DNA of 64,000 nt from Flavobacteriaceae bacterium UBA7302 (GTDB lineage Bacteria > Bacteroidota > Bacteroidia > Flavobacteriales > Flavobacteriaceae). Under the pieces are notes generated by a model that had not been told where the DNA came from, made no database searches, and saw only the letters and a list, made by a program, of their open reading frames with translations. The stretch's first letter is position 1. Every line of letters begins with the position of its first letter. The stretch covers positions 186,001 through 250,000 of the forward strand of contig DKQS01000006.1 of the NCBI GenBank assembly GCA_002471825.1, written 5' to 3'. Below, in pieces: positions 17,152-25,003 of this stretch. Made by a program: the position numbers and the translations under genes.

Positions 17152-17190
17152 ACTGAAATTACGTAAATTTAGGACACAAAATTTCAATCA

Positions 17191-18885
17191 ATGAAAACCC
17201 AACTAATCGAGTGTGTACCTAACATTAGTGAAGGTAGAGACGAACAAAAAATCAATGCCATTGCTCAAGCAGCAAGTGCTGTAGAGGGTGTTAAACTGCT
17301 AGATATTGATCCCGGAAAAGCAACTAACCGGACGGTAATTACATTTGTTGGAACACCCAAGGCTGTTGTTGAAGCTGCATTTCAATTGATTAAGAAAGCT
17401 TCAGAGCTTATTGATATGAGCAAACACAGTGGTGAACACCCTAGATTTGGTGCTACAGATGTTTGTCCCTTAATTCCCATTGCCAATATTAGCATGGAAG
17501 AAACTGCCACCTATGCGCATCAACTTGGAGCCCGAGTTGGAGAGGAACTCGGTATTAGTGGTTACTATTATGAAAATGCCGCCACCAGTGAAAATAGAAG
17601 AAACCTAGCTACTGTGCGTGCTGGGGAATATGAGGGCCTAAAGGATAAAATGAAAAAGCAAGATTGGAAACCTGATTTTGGTCCGGTTACTTTCAATCAG
17701 AAAGTGGTTCAATCTGGAGTAACGGCCATTTCAGCGAGAGATTTTTTAATCGCTTACAATATCAACTTGAACACCACTTCCACAAGAAGAGCCAATGCAA
17801 TTGCCTTTGATATCCGAGAAGCAGGACGTATCAAGCGAACTGGGAATCCAATTACTGGAAAAAAAGTTTTGGACGAGGAAGGCAATCCTGTCCGTATACC
17901 TGGAAAGCTAAAAGCTGTTAAAGGCATTGGGTGGTATATCGAAGAGTATGGAATTGCTCAAATTTCATACAATTTGACCAATATATCTATTACTTCCATG
18001 CATCAAGCTTTTGATGCAACTGTCGAAGCTGCAGAAAAACGGGGACTAAGAGTTACGGGATCTGAATTGATTGGATTGGTGCCTCTCAAAGCCATGATAG
18101 AGGCTGCAGATTACTTTTTAACCAAGCAACAACGATCTTTAGGAATCAGCGAATCGGAGAAGATCAAAATAGCAGTGAAATCACTTGGATTGGATGATTT
18201 GAAACCATTTAACCCAAAAGAACGTATTATCGAATATGTTATGAAAGACAGAACCGAAAAACGCTTGGTAGATCTTTCTATATCTGATTTTGCTGATGAA
18301 ACAGCTTCGGAATCTATGGCACCTGGAGGTGGAAGTATCTCCGCTTACGTAGGTGCTTTGGGAATCTCATTGGGTACCATGGTTGCCAATCTTTCCGCGC
18401 ACAAACCTGGATGGGACGACCAATGGGAATATTATTCTGAGTGGGCCGAAAAAGGTCAGTCTTATAAAAACGAATTGATTCAATTGGTTGATGAAGATAC
18501 TAGAGCTTTTAATGCCATCATCGATGCCTTTCGAATGCCTAAAGGAAATGATCAAGAAATCATAGAACGTAAATTTGCTATTGAACACGCTACCAAAGTG
18601 GCAACCAAAGTTCCGTTTAAAATTATGGAAGTAGCCTTTCAATCGATGGAAGTCATGTTGGAAATGGCCGAAAAAGGACTGCAGAATTCGTTGTCTGATG
18701 CCGGTGTAGGAGCACTCTGTGCCAGAACTGCTGTTATTGGCGCCTATTTTAATGTTCGTATCAATGCAAAGGATATAAAAGACAAGGCCTTTGTCAGTAA
18801 AATATTGAATGAGGCCAAAGATATTTATGATCAGACCTTAGCGTTGGAAGAGAAAATGATACAAATTATTGATTCAAAAATTTAA
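17191..18885 (+). CDS. ftcD: Bifunctional glutamate formimidoyltransferase / formimidoyl-THF cyclodeaminase
   Basis: The last steps of histidine breakdown to glutamate. The formiminotransferase part covers about residues 1-330 (start LIECVPNISEGRD, then HSGEHPRFGATDVCP). The cyclodeaminase part follows (about 350-564, with SMAPGGGSISAYVGALG). The 564-residue fusion is like the mammalian FTCD, and such fusions are common in Bacteroidota. A -7-like TAAATTTA lies about 20 bases before the ATG. No other hut genes are in the window. Confidence 0.93.
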   Translation: MKTQLIECVPNISEGRDEQKINAIAQAASAVEGVKLLDIDPGKATNRTVITFVGTPKAVVEAAFQLIKKASELIDMSKHSGEHPRFGATDVCPLIPIANISMEETATYAHQLGARVGEELGISGYYYENAATSENRRNLATVRAGEYEGLKDKMKKQDWKPDFGPVTFNQKVVQSGVTAISARDFLIAYNINLNTTSTRRANAIAFDIREAGRIKRTGNPITGKKVLDEEGNPVRIPGKLKAVKGIGWYIEEYGIAQISYNLTNISITSMHQAFDATVEAAEKRGLRVTGSELIGLVPLKAMIEAADYFLTKQQRSLGISESEKIKIAVKSLGLDDLKPFNPKERIIEYVMKDRTEKRLVDLSISDFADETASESMAPGGGSISAYVGALGISLGTMVANLSAHKPGWDDQWEYYSEWAEKGQSYKNELIQLVDEDTRAFNAIIDAFRMPKGNDQEIIERKFAIEHATKVATKVPFKIMEVAFQSMEVMLEMAEKGLQNSLSDAGVGALCARTAVIGAYFNVRINAKDIKDKAFVSKILNEAKDIYDQTLALEEKMIQIIDSKI

Positions 18886-18890
18886 CCCAA

Positions 18891-19358
18891 TTGAAGCAAG
18901 AAGAAGTTGAAATCATTCCCTTTGACAGTTCACTTTCCCCATACTTTTATGACCTCAATGTAGCATGGTTGAAAAAGTATTTTTATGTTGAACCTTATGA
19001 CGAGAAAGTCCTAAGTGATCCCCAATCTTTTATTATCGATAAAGGAGGCTTTGTGTTTTTTGCCAAATTAAAGGATGAAATTGTTGGAGTAGTTTCATTG
19101 ATCAATCAAGACCGTTTTTTTGAACTCAGCAAAATGGCTGTGGTTCCGAAGCATCATGGTAAAAAAATCGGTCAAAAACTAGTGGAGTTCGCCATTGAAT
19201 TTGCCCTAGAATCAGGCTGGAACAACCTTATTTTATATTCCAATCGCAAATTGGTTCCGGCCATTACCCTTTATAAAAAACTGGGCTTTAAAGAGGTGGC
19301 TCTAGAAAAAGACGTGAACTACGAGCGCGCGGATATTAAAATGGAAATAGTTTTTTGA
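18891..19358 (+). CDS. GNAT-family N-acetyltransferase
   Basis: A 155-residue protein with the GNAT acetyl-CoA motif A in VVPKHHGKKIGQKLVEFA and motif B in YKKLGFKEV. The acceptor is unknown. The start is TTG at 18891, five bases after the ftcD stop, so it is probably in the same transcript. The early sequence (EVEIIPFDSSLSPYFYDLN) is typical of a family widespread in Flavobacteriaceae. Confidence 0.8.
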   Translation: MKQEEVEIIPFDSSLSPYFYDLNVAWLKKYFYVEPYDEKVLSDPQSFIIDKGGFVFFAKLKDEIVGVVSLINQDRFFELSKMAVVPKHHGKKIGQKLVEFAIEFALESGWNNLILYSNRKLVPAITLYKKLGFKEVALEKDVNYERADIKMEIVF

Positions 19359-19414
19359 GGTCTAGAATAGATCAATCGATGGGATACTTAACTTAAAGTG
19401 AAATTCTTTTATGG

Positions 19415-19831
19415 TCAGTTCAAGAAACTCTGAATGGCCAAATCGTAACCTTTCAGACCAAAACCAAACAGAACTCCTTTCGCATTAGCAGCAATATAAC
19501 TGGTATGACGAAATTCTTCTCTAGAATGTACATTTGAAATGTGTAGCTCTACAACAGGTGTTTCGATGCCTTTTACAGCATCTCCAATTCCGACCGAAGT
19601 ATGGGTATAAGCACCGGCATTTAAAATGATACCATCATAATCAAATCCTACTTCGTGCAGCTTGTCAATGATTTCTCCTTCAATATTGGATTGATAATAA
19701 GAAAGTTCTAAGGAGGGGAATTTGGATTGAAGATCTTCAAAGTATGATTCAAATGTTTTTGACCCATAAATTTCAGGCTCTCTTTTCCCTAAGAGATTCA
19801 GATTCGGACCGTTGATAATTATTAGTTTCAT
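19415..19831 (-). CDS. aroQ: Type II 3-dehydroquinate dehydratase
   Basis: Third step of the shikimate pathway. The 138-residue length and motifs fit AroQ: NGPNLNLLGKREPEIYG at the start with the flexible lid, ILNAGAYTHTSVGIGDA, and ELHISNVHSREEFRH with the catalytic histidine. It is divergent from xerD with a 37-base gap, a common arrangement in Flavobacteriaceae. Confidence 0.96.
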   Translation of the reverse strand: MKLIIINGPNLNLLGKREPEIYGSKTFESYFEDLQSKFPSLELSYYQSNIEGEIIDKLHEVGFDYDGIILNAGAYTHTSVGIGDAVKGIETPVVELHISNVHSREEFRHTSYIAANAKGVLFGFGLKGYDLAIQSFLN

Positions 19832-19868
19832 TTTCGTAAAATGTAAATATATAGTTTATTTTTAGCTT

Positions 19869-20765
19869 ATGAAATGGCAAACTGCTATTGACGATTATGC
19901 TTCTTATTTAAAACTCGAAAGAGGTTTATCAAAAAATACAATTGACAGTTACACAAGAGACCTAGAAAAGCTCATTGATTATCTCACCCAAAATGAAATT
20001 CAGGTCACCCCTTTAACTATTTCTAATGAACAAATAAAGGAATTCGTTTATACCATTTCAAAGATGGTTAGTGCTAGAAGCCAAGCAAGAATTATCTCTG
20101 GATTGCGGAGTTTTTTTTCGTATTTGGTTTTTGATAATCTTAGGGATACGAATCCCACCGATTTGTTAGAATCGCCCAAAATCGGATTAAAATTACCAGA
20201 TACTTTGTCCGAGAAAGAAATCAATAGTTTGATTGATTCCATTGATTTATCACATCCTCAAGGGGAACGAAACCGAACCATTTTAGAGACCCTGTATTCT
20301 TGTGGATTGCGGGTGAGTGAAGTCATCACACTTCGCATGTCCGATTTATTCTTCGAGGAAGGATTTATCCGAGTAATTGGAAAAGGAAACAAGGAACGGT
20401 TTATTCCCATTCATAAAAGGGCTCAGAAACTAATCAAGCTTTACATCGAAACCAATCGGAGGTATATTGAAGCACAAAAAGGATTTGAAGATACTTTGTT
20501 TTTAAACAGAAGAGGAAAGGGATTAACCCGACAGATGATTTTCATCATTCTCAAAAATGTTGCAGAAAGTATTGGGTTGCATAAAAAAATAAGTCCGCAT
20601 ACCTTTCGTCACTCTTTCGCTACTCACCTATTAAAAAATGGCGCTGATCTCAGAGCGATTCAACAAATGTTAGGTCACGAGAGTATTACCACAACAGAGG
20701 TTTATGTACATTTAGATAGAACCTATCTCAAAGACGTCTTGGAAACGTATCACCCTAGACGGTAA
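19869..20765 (+). CDS. xerD: Site-specific tyrosine recombinase XerD
   Basis: Resolves chromosome dimers at dif together with a XerC partner. It has an N-terminal SAM-like core-binding domain (about 1-90) and a catalytic domain with R (YSCGLRVSEV), K (GKGNKERFIP), HxxR (SPHTFRHSFATHLL), H (LGHESITTTEVYVH) and the tyrosine in that last motif. The length of 298 residues is normal and the gene sits among housekeeping genes, so it is not a phage integrase. A -7-like TATTTTTA at about 19856 precedes it. Confidence 0.93.
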   Translation: MKWQTAIDDYASYLKLERGLSKNTIDSYTRDLEKLIDYLTQNEIQVTPLTISNEQIKEFVYTISKMVSARSQARIISGLRSFFSYLVFDNLRDTNPTDLLESPKIGLKLPDTLSEKEINSLIDSIDLSHPQGERNRTILETLYSCGLRVSEVITLRMSDLFFEEGFIRVIGKGNKERFIPIHKRAQKLIKLYIETNRRYIEAQKGFEDTLFLNRRGKGLTRQMIFIILKNVAESIGLHKKISPHTFRHSFATHLLKNGADLRAIQQMLGHESITTTEVYVHLDRTYLKDVLETYHPRR

Positions 20766-20767
20766 AT

Positions 20768-22336
20768 CTATTTCGCTACGTTTACAACTCTTGTTTCTCG
20801 GATAACAGTCACTTTTACTTGACCAGGATAGGTCATGTCGTTCTGAATCTTTTGTGAAATATTGAAAGATAATTCGGCCGCCTTAGCATCGTTTACTTTA
20901 GAACTCTCTACCATCACACGAAGTTCTCTACCCGCTTGAATAGCGTAGGCTTTTTGAACTCCTTTGAATCCGAAGGCAATTTCTTCCAAATCTTTCAAAC
21001 GTTGAATGTATGAATCAAGTACCTGTCTTCTGGCACCTGGACGCGCTCCCGAAATAGCATCACAAACTTGCACAATGGGAGAAATCAAACTCTTCATTTC
21101 AATTTCATCGTGGTGTGCACCAATGGCGTTGCATACTTCTGCCTTTTCGCCATACTTTTCTGCCCACTGCATTCCTAAAAGAGCGTGTGGTAATTCACTT
21201 TCTGTTTCAGGTACTTTTCCGATATCATGAAGCAACCCAGCTCGTTTAGCAAGCTTTGGATTCAATCCCATTTCTGCAGCCATAATTCCACACAAATTGG
21301 CAACTTCTCTCGAGTGCTGTAATAAGTTCTGACCGTAAGAAGAACGATATTTCATTCGTCCAACAATCTTAATAAGTTCTGGATGTAATCCGTGAATACC
21401 CAAATCGATCACAGTTCTTTTACCCAATTCCACAATCTCCTGATTGATTTGTTTGGTGGTTTTTTGAACTACTTCCTCAATACGTGCTGGGTGAATTCTT
21501 CCGTCAGTAACTAATTTATGCATCGATAATCGAGCAATTTCGCGACGTACAGGGTCAAAACAGGAAAGAATGATGGCTTCTGGTGTATCATCCACAATAA
21601 TTTCGACACCCGTTGCCGATTCCAAGGCTCTAATATTTCGTCCTTCACGACCGATAATTCGACCTTTTACATCATCAGAATCAAGATTGAAAACAGATAC
21701 ACAGTTTTCAATAGCCTGTTCTACACCCACTCTTTGAATGGCTCCAAGAATTACTTTTCGAGCTTCTTGATCTGCAGTCAATTTGGCCTCTTCAATAGAA
21801 GTTTGCACAAAGGCCATAGCCTCAGTTCTGGCTTCATCTTTCAAAGACGCTACCAATTCTTTCTTGGCTTCGTCTGCCGAGAAGCCAGAGATTTGTTCTA
21901 GTAGATCTACATGTCTCTGATGTAGTTTCTCAACTTCGCTCTCTTTTTTCTCGAGGCGTTCAATTTTATTATTGTATTCGTTTGATTTCTGCTCTAACGA
22001 ACGATTAAGCTTTTTGCTTTTGTCCAATTCAGAAGCGATCTTTGATTCTCGCTCTCTGATTCTTTTTTCGACTTCAGAGATTTTCTTTTCTCGTCCTAAG
22101 ATGAACTTTTCATGCTCAGCCTTTAGCTCAATGAACTTCTCTTTCGCCTGTAAAATTTTATCTTTTTTGATTGATTCGGCATCAATCTTTGCTTCTTTTA
22201 ATAAGGCCTCTGCTTCTTTTTTGGTTTCGCTAAGAATCTTCTTGCCTTTCGACTTTTCGATACTTTTTAAGATAACAAATCCTATAATTGCGCCTATTGC
22301 TACTCCGAGTAAGATAGGCATTAGTAATCCTTCCAT
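20768..22336 (-). CDS. rny: Ribonuclease Y
   Basis: A membrane-anchored endoribonuclease that starts mRNA decay. It has an N-terminal transmembrane helix (LLGVAIGAIIGFVIL), a long charged coiled coil (about residues 30-210), a KH domain (GRIIGREGRNIRALE) and an HD domain (AGLLHDIGKVPE). The length of 522 residues is typical. It lies downstream of a probable 6S RNA and zapA on the same strand, and converges on xerD. Confidence 0.96.
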   Translation of the reverse strand: MEGLLMPILLGVAIGAIIGFVILKSIEKSKGKKILSETKKEAEALLKEAKIDAESIKKDKILQAKEKFIELKAEHEKFILGREKKISEVEKRIRERESKIASELDKSKKLNRSLEQKSNEYNNKIERLEKKESEVEKLHQRHVDLLEQISGFSADEAKKELVASLKDEARTEAMAFVQTSIEEAKLTADQEARKVILGAIQRVGVEQAIENCVSVFNLDSDDVKGRIIGREGRNIRALESATGVEIIVDDTPEAIILSCFDPVRREIARLSMHKLVTDGRIHPARIEEVVQKTTKQINQEIVELGKRTVIDLGIHGLHPELIKIVGRMKYRSSYGQNLLQHSREVANLCGIMAAEMGLNPKLAKRAGLLHDIGKVPETESELPHALLGMQWAEKYGEKAEVCNAIGAHHDEIEMKSLISPIVQVCDAISGARPGARRQVLDSYIQRLKDLEEIAFGFKGVQKAYAIQAGRELRVMVESSKVNDAKAAELSFNISQKIQNDMTYPGQVKVTVIRETRVVNVAK

Positions 22337-22353
22337 ATGATAATTAGTGGTAT

Positions 22354-22533
22354 AAAAAAAGCCTACATCAGTCTGGTTTTTATAAACTCCATTATATCAG
22401 GTTTAGGACTAACTAGTTGATCAAGTATCCGCGGAAACTAACAAGTAGAATGCGGCACGCCATAGCAACTACGACTCATCCTTTATAATAGATTAGTGTT
22501 GAGTTTATCAAACAATTTACTAATGTAGGCAGT
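22354..22533 (-). ncRNA. ssrS: Probable 6S RNA
   Basis: The 220 bases between rny and zapA fold into a long rod. GCCTACAT (22361-22368) pairs with ATGTAGGC (22523-22530), TAAACTC with GAGTTTA further in, and ATTATA with TATAAT beyond that, with an unpaired middle region between. On the minus strand the closing stem is followed at once by seven T residues, which gives the 3' end and the strand. The size of about 180 nt and the position next to zapA, the E. coli ssrS context, fit 6S RNA, the regulator of RNA polymerase. It was identified by structure and context only. Confidence 0.72.
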
Positions 22534-22556
22534 ATTATGTTTTTATTTTAAAGAAC

Positions 22557-22847
22557 TTATTGTAACTGTTTATCAACCATTTCGGTCAATAAGTTAATTT
22601 TATCAAGAACGTCTTTTTTCGTGGATTGCTTTTGTAATGTTCCTATCTCGAGTTTCGAAGCAAATTGCAAGGCACACATGGCCAACACATCTTGCTTGTC
22701 ACTTACTGCATAGTTTTGTTCAAACAATGCAATTAGCTTGTTGATTGACTTCGCAGCCTTTCGCATCCCTTCCTCCTCTTTGGTCGAGGAAACACTCAAA
22801 GGGTAATTTCGACCCGCGATGACAACATTAATTTTAAGTTTTTCCAC
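22557..22847 (-). CDS. zapA: Cell division protein ZapA
   Basis: A 96-residue FtsZ-ring stabiliser. The N-terminal ZapA fold starts with INVVIAGRNYPLSV, and a C-terminal helix (ALQFASKLEIG onward) forms the tetramer coiled coil. It follows a small coiled-coil gene by 12 bases and precedes the probable 6S RNA, so all share one promoter region at 23180-23210. Confidence 0.9.
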   Translation of the reverse strand: MEKLKINVVIAGRNYPLSVSSTKEEEGMRKAAKSINKLIALFEQNYAVSDKQDVLAMCALQFASKLEIGTLQKQSTKKDVLDKINLLTEMVDKQLQ

Positions 22848-22859
22848 AAGTAAAGAACT

Positions 22860-23150
22860 TTATTCTTGTAATTGAACGATGCACTTATCGATTTCTCTAA
22901 TTAAGGCATTCAATTTCAATTTGGTATTTTTTGTTTCTGTACTACTGCCTTCGATAGTTTTGGCAATCTTCAGCAAATCATACTCTTTTTTCTGATCTAC
23001 CATGGCTTGCTTATGTTCTAAAACTTCTTTCTGCAAAACAGACACATTTTGAAGCAATATCTCATTTTCCTTTTTTAAAAATTCATAGTTTGAAAGTAAA
23101 ACGTCGATTTTATTTTCTAACTTTTCAATGGCTTCAAGAAGGTTATCCAT
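22860..23150 (-). CDS. Small coiled-coil protein upstream of zapA
   Basis: A 96-residue, highly charged, almost entirely helical protein with heptad patterns (LLEAIEKLENKIDVLLSNYE and following). No catalytic motif is visible. Position directly before zapA and the coiled-coil form suggest a divisome partner analogous to ZapB, but I see no sequence hallmark that proves this. Confidence 0.75.
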   Translation of the reverse strand: MDNLLEAIEKLENKIDVLLSNYEFLKKENEILLQNVSVLQKEVLEHKQAMVDQKKEYDLLKIAKTIEGSSTETKNTKLKLNALIREIDKCIVQLQE

Positions 23151-23179
23151 ACTTGCAATGTCTAGAAAAACTATCTATA

Positions 23180-23210
23180 CAAATATAATATTCTCTTTTA
23201 ACAAAAGCAA
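23180..23210 (-). promoter_or_regulatory. Promoter of the coiled-coil/zapA operon
   Basis: On the minus strand the -7 box is TATATTTG (23180-23187) and the -33 TTG lies at 23208-23210, 20 bases away: a full match to the Bacteroidota consensus, 30 bases before the ATG at 23150. Confidence 0.7.
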
Positions 23211-23288
23211 TTTTGGGTCTCACTTTAATTGAATAATTTTGAATAGAAAGCCCTATTTTCGCTTCGTTATTACATTTAAAATAAATAA

Positions 23289-24992
23289 TTGCAATTGAAA
23301 TTAACAATCTATCTATTTCTGCTATTTTCCTTTGTATCTACCCTAGGCCAGCGAAAAGACTATCCCAAAGATTATTTTCGAAGTCCCTTAGACATTCCGC
23401 TAATCCTATCTGGAACATTTGGTGAGCTACGCAGCAATCATTTTCATTCTGGATTGGATATCAAAACCCAAGGTCGGCAAGGATTACCCATTTACGCCAT
23501 TGCCGATGGTTATGTTTCTCGTATCAAAGTTTCTCAATATGGGTTTGGGAAAGCGCTCTACATCACTCACCCAAACGGTTATACTTCGGTATACGCTCAT
23601 CTTCAAAAGTATGCAGATACCATTCAGAAGTATGTCAAGCATATTCAATACAAAAAGGAAAGCTATTACACTGGGAACTTATTTTTTAAGGAAGATAAAT
23701 TTCCGGTTAAAAATGGTGAAATCGTCGCTTACTCTGGAGATACAGGAGGTTCTGGTGGTCCTCACCTGCACTTTGAAATAAGAGATACCAAAACAGAGAA
23801 AGTTATCAATCCGTTGCATTTTGGGTACAAAGTGCTCGACAATCGAAATCCGACCATTCAAGCTATAAAGGCCTACCCCTTATCCAATTACGCCCAAATT
23901 AATGGCCAGAAAAGGGATTTTCAAATTACCGTAAAGCCAATCGCAAAAGGGAAATACGTAACTTCCAGAATCACGGCGAATGGATCTATTGGATTCGGAA
24001 TCAGTACTTTCGATCGGTTAAATTTTGCACCTAATAAAAACGGGGTATACAGTATCGAAATGTTAGTCAATGGTAAATCGGTGTATTATTTCGACGTGGA
24101 AACCTTTGCGTTTTCTGAAAGTAAGTTCATCAATTTGCATATAGACTACAAACATTTCCAAAGGTACAGACGTCGATACCAAAAAACGTTTAAGGAAAAT
24201 GCCAATCGACTAAGCCTTTACGAAAAACTCATGAATAAAGGAGTCATCGAAGTTAAAAACGGGATGAGTTATACCGTTAAAATCATTGTGAAGGACTTTC
24301 AAGGGAATTCAAGTGAAGTATCGATTCCGGTGCAAGGGGTCAATTCGGTTCCACTTTTTGTCAAACCTATTGATTCTACCGCTTTCTTCATCGACAAGTC
24401 GAAATTCCATAGCTTAAAAGAACAAAATGTGACCGTAGCTTTTCCGAAAAACACCTTTTATAAAAATCAATATTTGGATTTTTCGGTGGAAAACAAAGTA
24501 GCTAAAATCCATACACCTACGGTACCCTTAGACAAGAACTATACGATTCGATTTAATATTACAAATCACCCTGAGGAGGATAAAGAGTATCTCTACATTG
24601 CCAATTTAGAGAATTCTAGATATCCAAGATACCAATCAACCAAGCGTCGAGACTCGGTTCTATATACCACAACTAAAACTTTAGGTAAATATGGTTTGCG
24701 TATTGATAAAGAGCCTCCTAAAGTTCGTTTATTATATTTCAAAGACCAACAATGGATTACGAAATTCAAAACCTTAAAAGTTCGAATTTCAGATCGTCAT
24801 TCCGGAATTAAAAACTACCGCGCAACCATTGACGGGAAATGGATTTTGATGGAATTCAATCATAAAAGAGGAATTTTGACTTATAATTTTAATGATAAAA
24901 AGTTGGAAGGGACGAAACATATCTTTAAAATTGTAGTATCAGACAATGTTGGAAATACGAAAGAACTTTCAGCTACGTTTTTTAAAAAGTAA
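23289..24992 (+). CDS. M23-family metallopeptidase (secreted, peptidoglycan hydrolase type)
   Basis: A 567-residue exported protein. A signal peptide (LTIYLFLLFSFVSTLGQ) is followed by an LytM/M23 domain (about residues 40-180) with zinc motifs HFHSGLDI (HxxxD) and HLHFEI (HxH). The C-terminal part is beta-rich with no recognised motif. Likely role: endopeptidase on cell-wall peptides or a related regulator. There is no ATG at the start; TTG at 23289 or 23295 both fit. A -7-like TATTTTCG lies at 23254. It precedes a TonB-dependent receptor by 11 bases. Confidence 0.88.
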   Translation: MQLKLTIYLFLLFSFVSTLGQRKDYPKDYFRSPLDIPLILSGTFGELRSNHFHSGLDIKTQGRQGLPIYAIADGYVSRIKVSQYGFGKALYITHPNGYTSVYAHLQKYADTIQKYVKHIQYKKESYYTGNLFFKEDKFPVKNGEIVAYSGDTGGSGGPHLHFEIRDTKTEKVINPLHFGYKVLDNRNPTIQAIKAYPLSNYAQINGQKRDFQITVKPIAKGKYVTSRITANGSIGFGISTFDRLNFAPNKNGVYSIEMLVNGKSVYYFDVETFAFSESKFINLHIDYKHFQRYRRRYQKTFKENANRLSLYEKLMNKGVIEVKNGMSYTVKIIVKDFQGNSSEVSIPVQGVNSVPLFVKPIDSTAFFIDKSKFHSLKEQNVTVAFPKNTFYKNQYLDFSVENKVAKIHTPTVPLDKNYTIRFNITNHPEEDKEYLYIANLENSRYPRYQSTKRRDSVLYTTTKTLGKYGLRIDKEPPKVRLLYFKDQQWITKFKTLKVRISDRHSGIKNYRATIDGKWILMEFNHKRGILTYNFNDKKLEGTKHIFKIVVSDNVGNTKELSATFFKK

Positions 24993-25003
24993 AACTTCCA
25001 ATT

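Noticed and set aside
19869..20765. Mobile-element integrase
   Set aside because: The tyrosine recombinase has XerD length and motifs, sits beside aroQ in a housekeeping context and has no attachment-site repeats or cargo genes.
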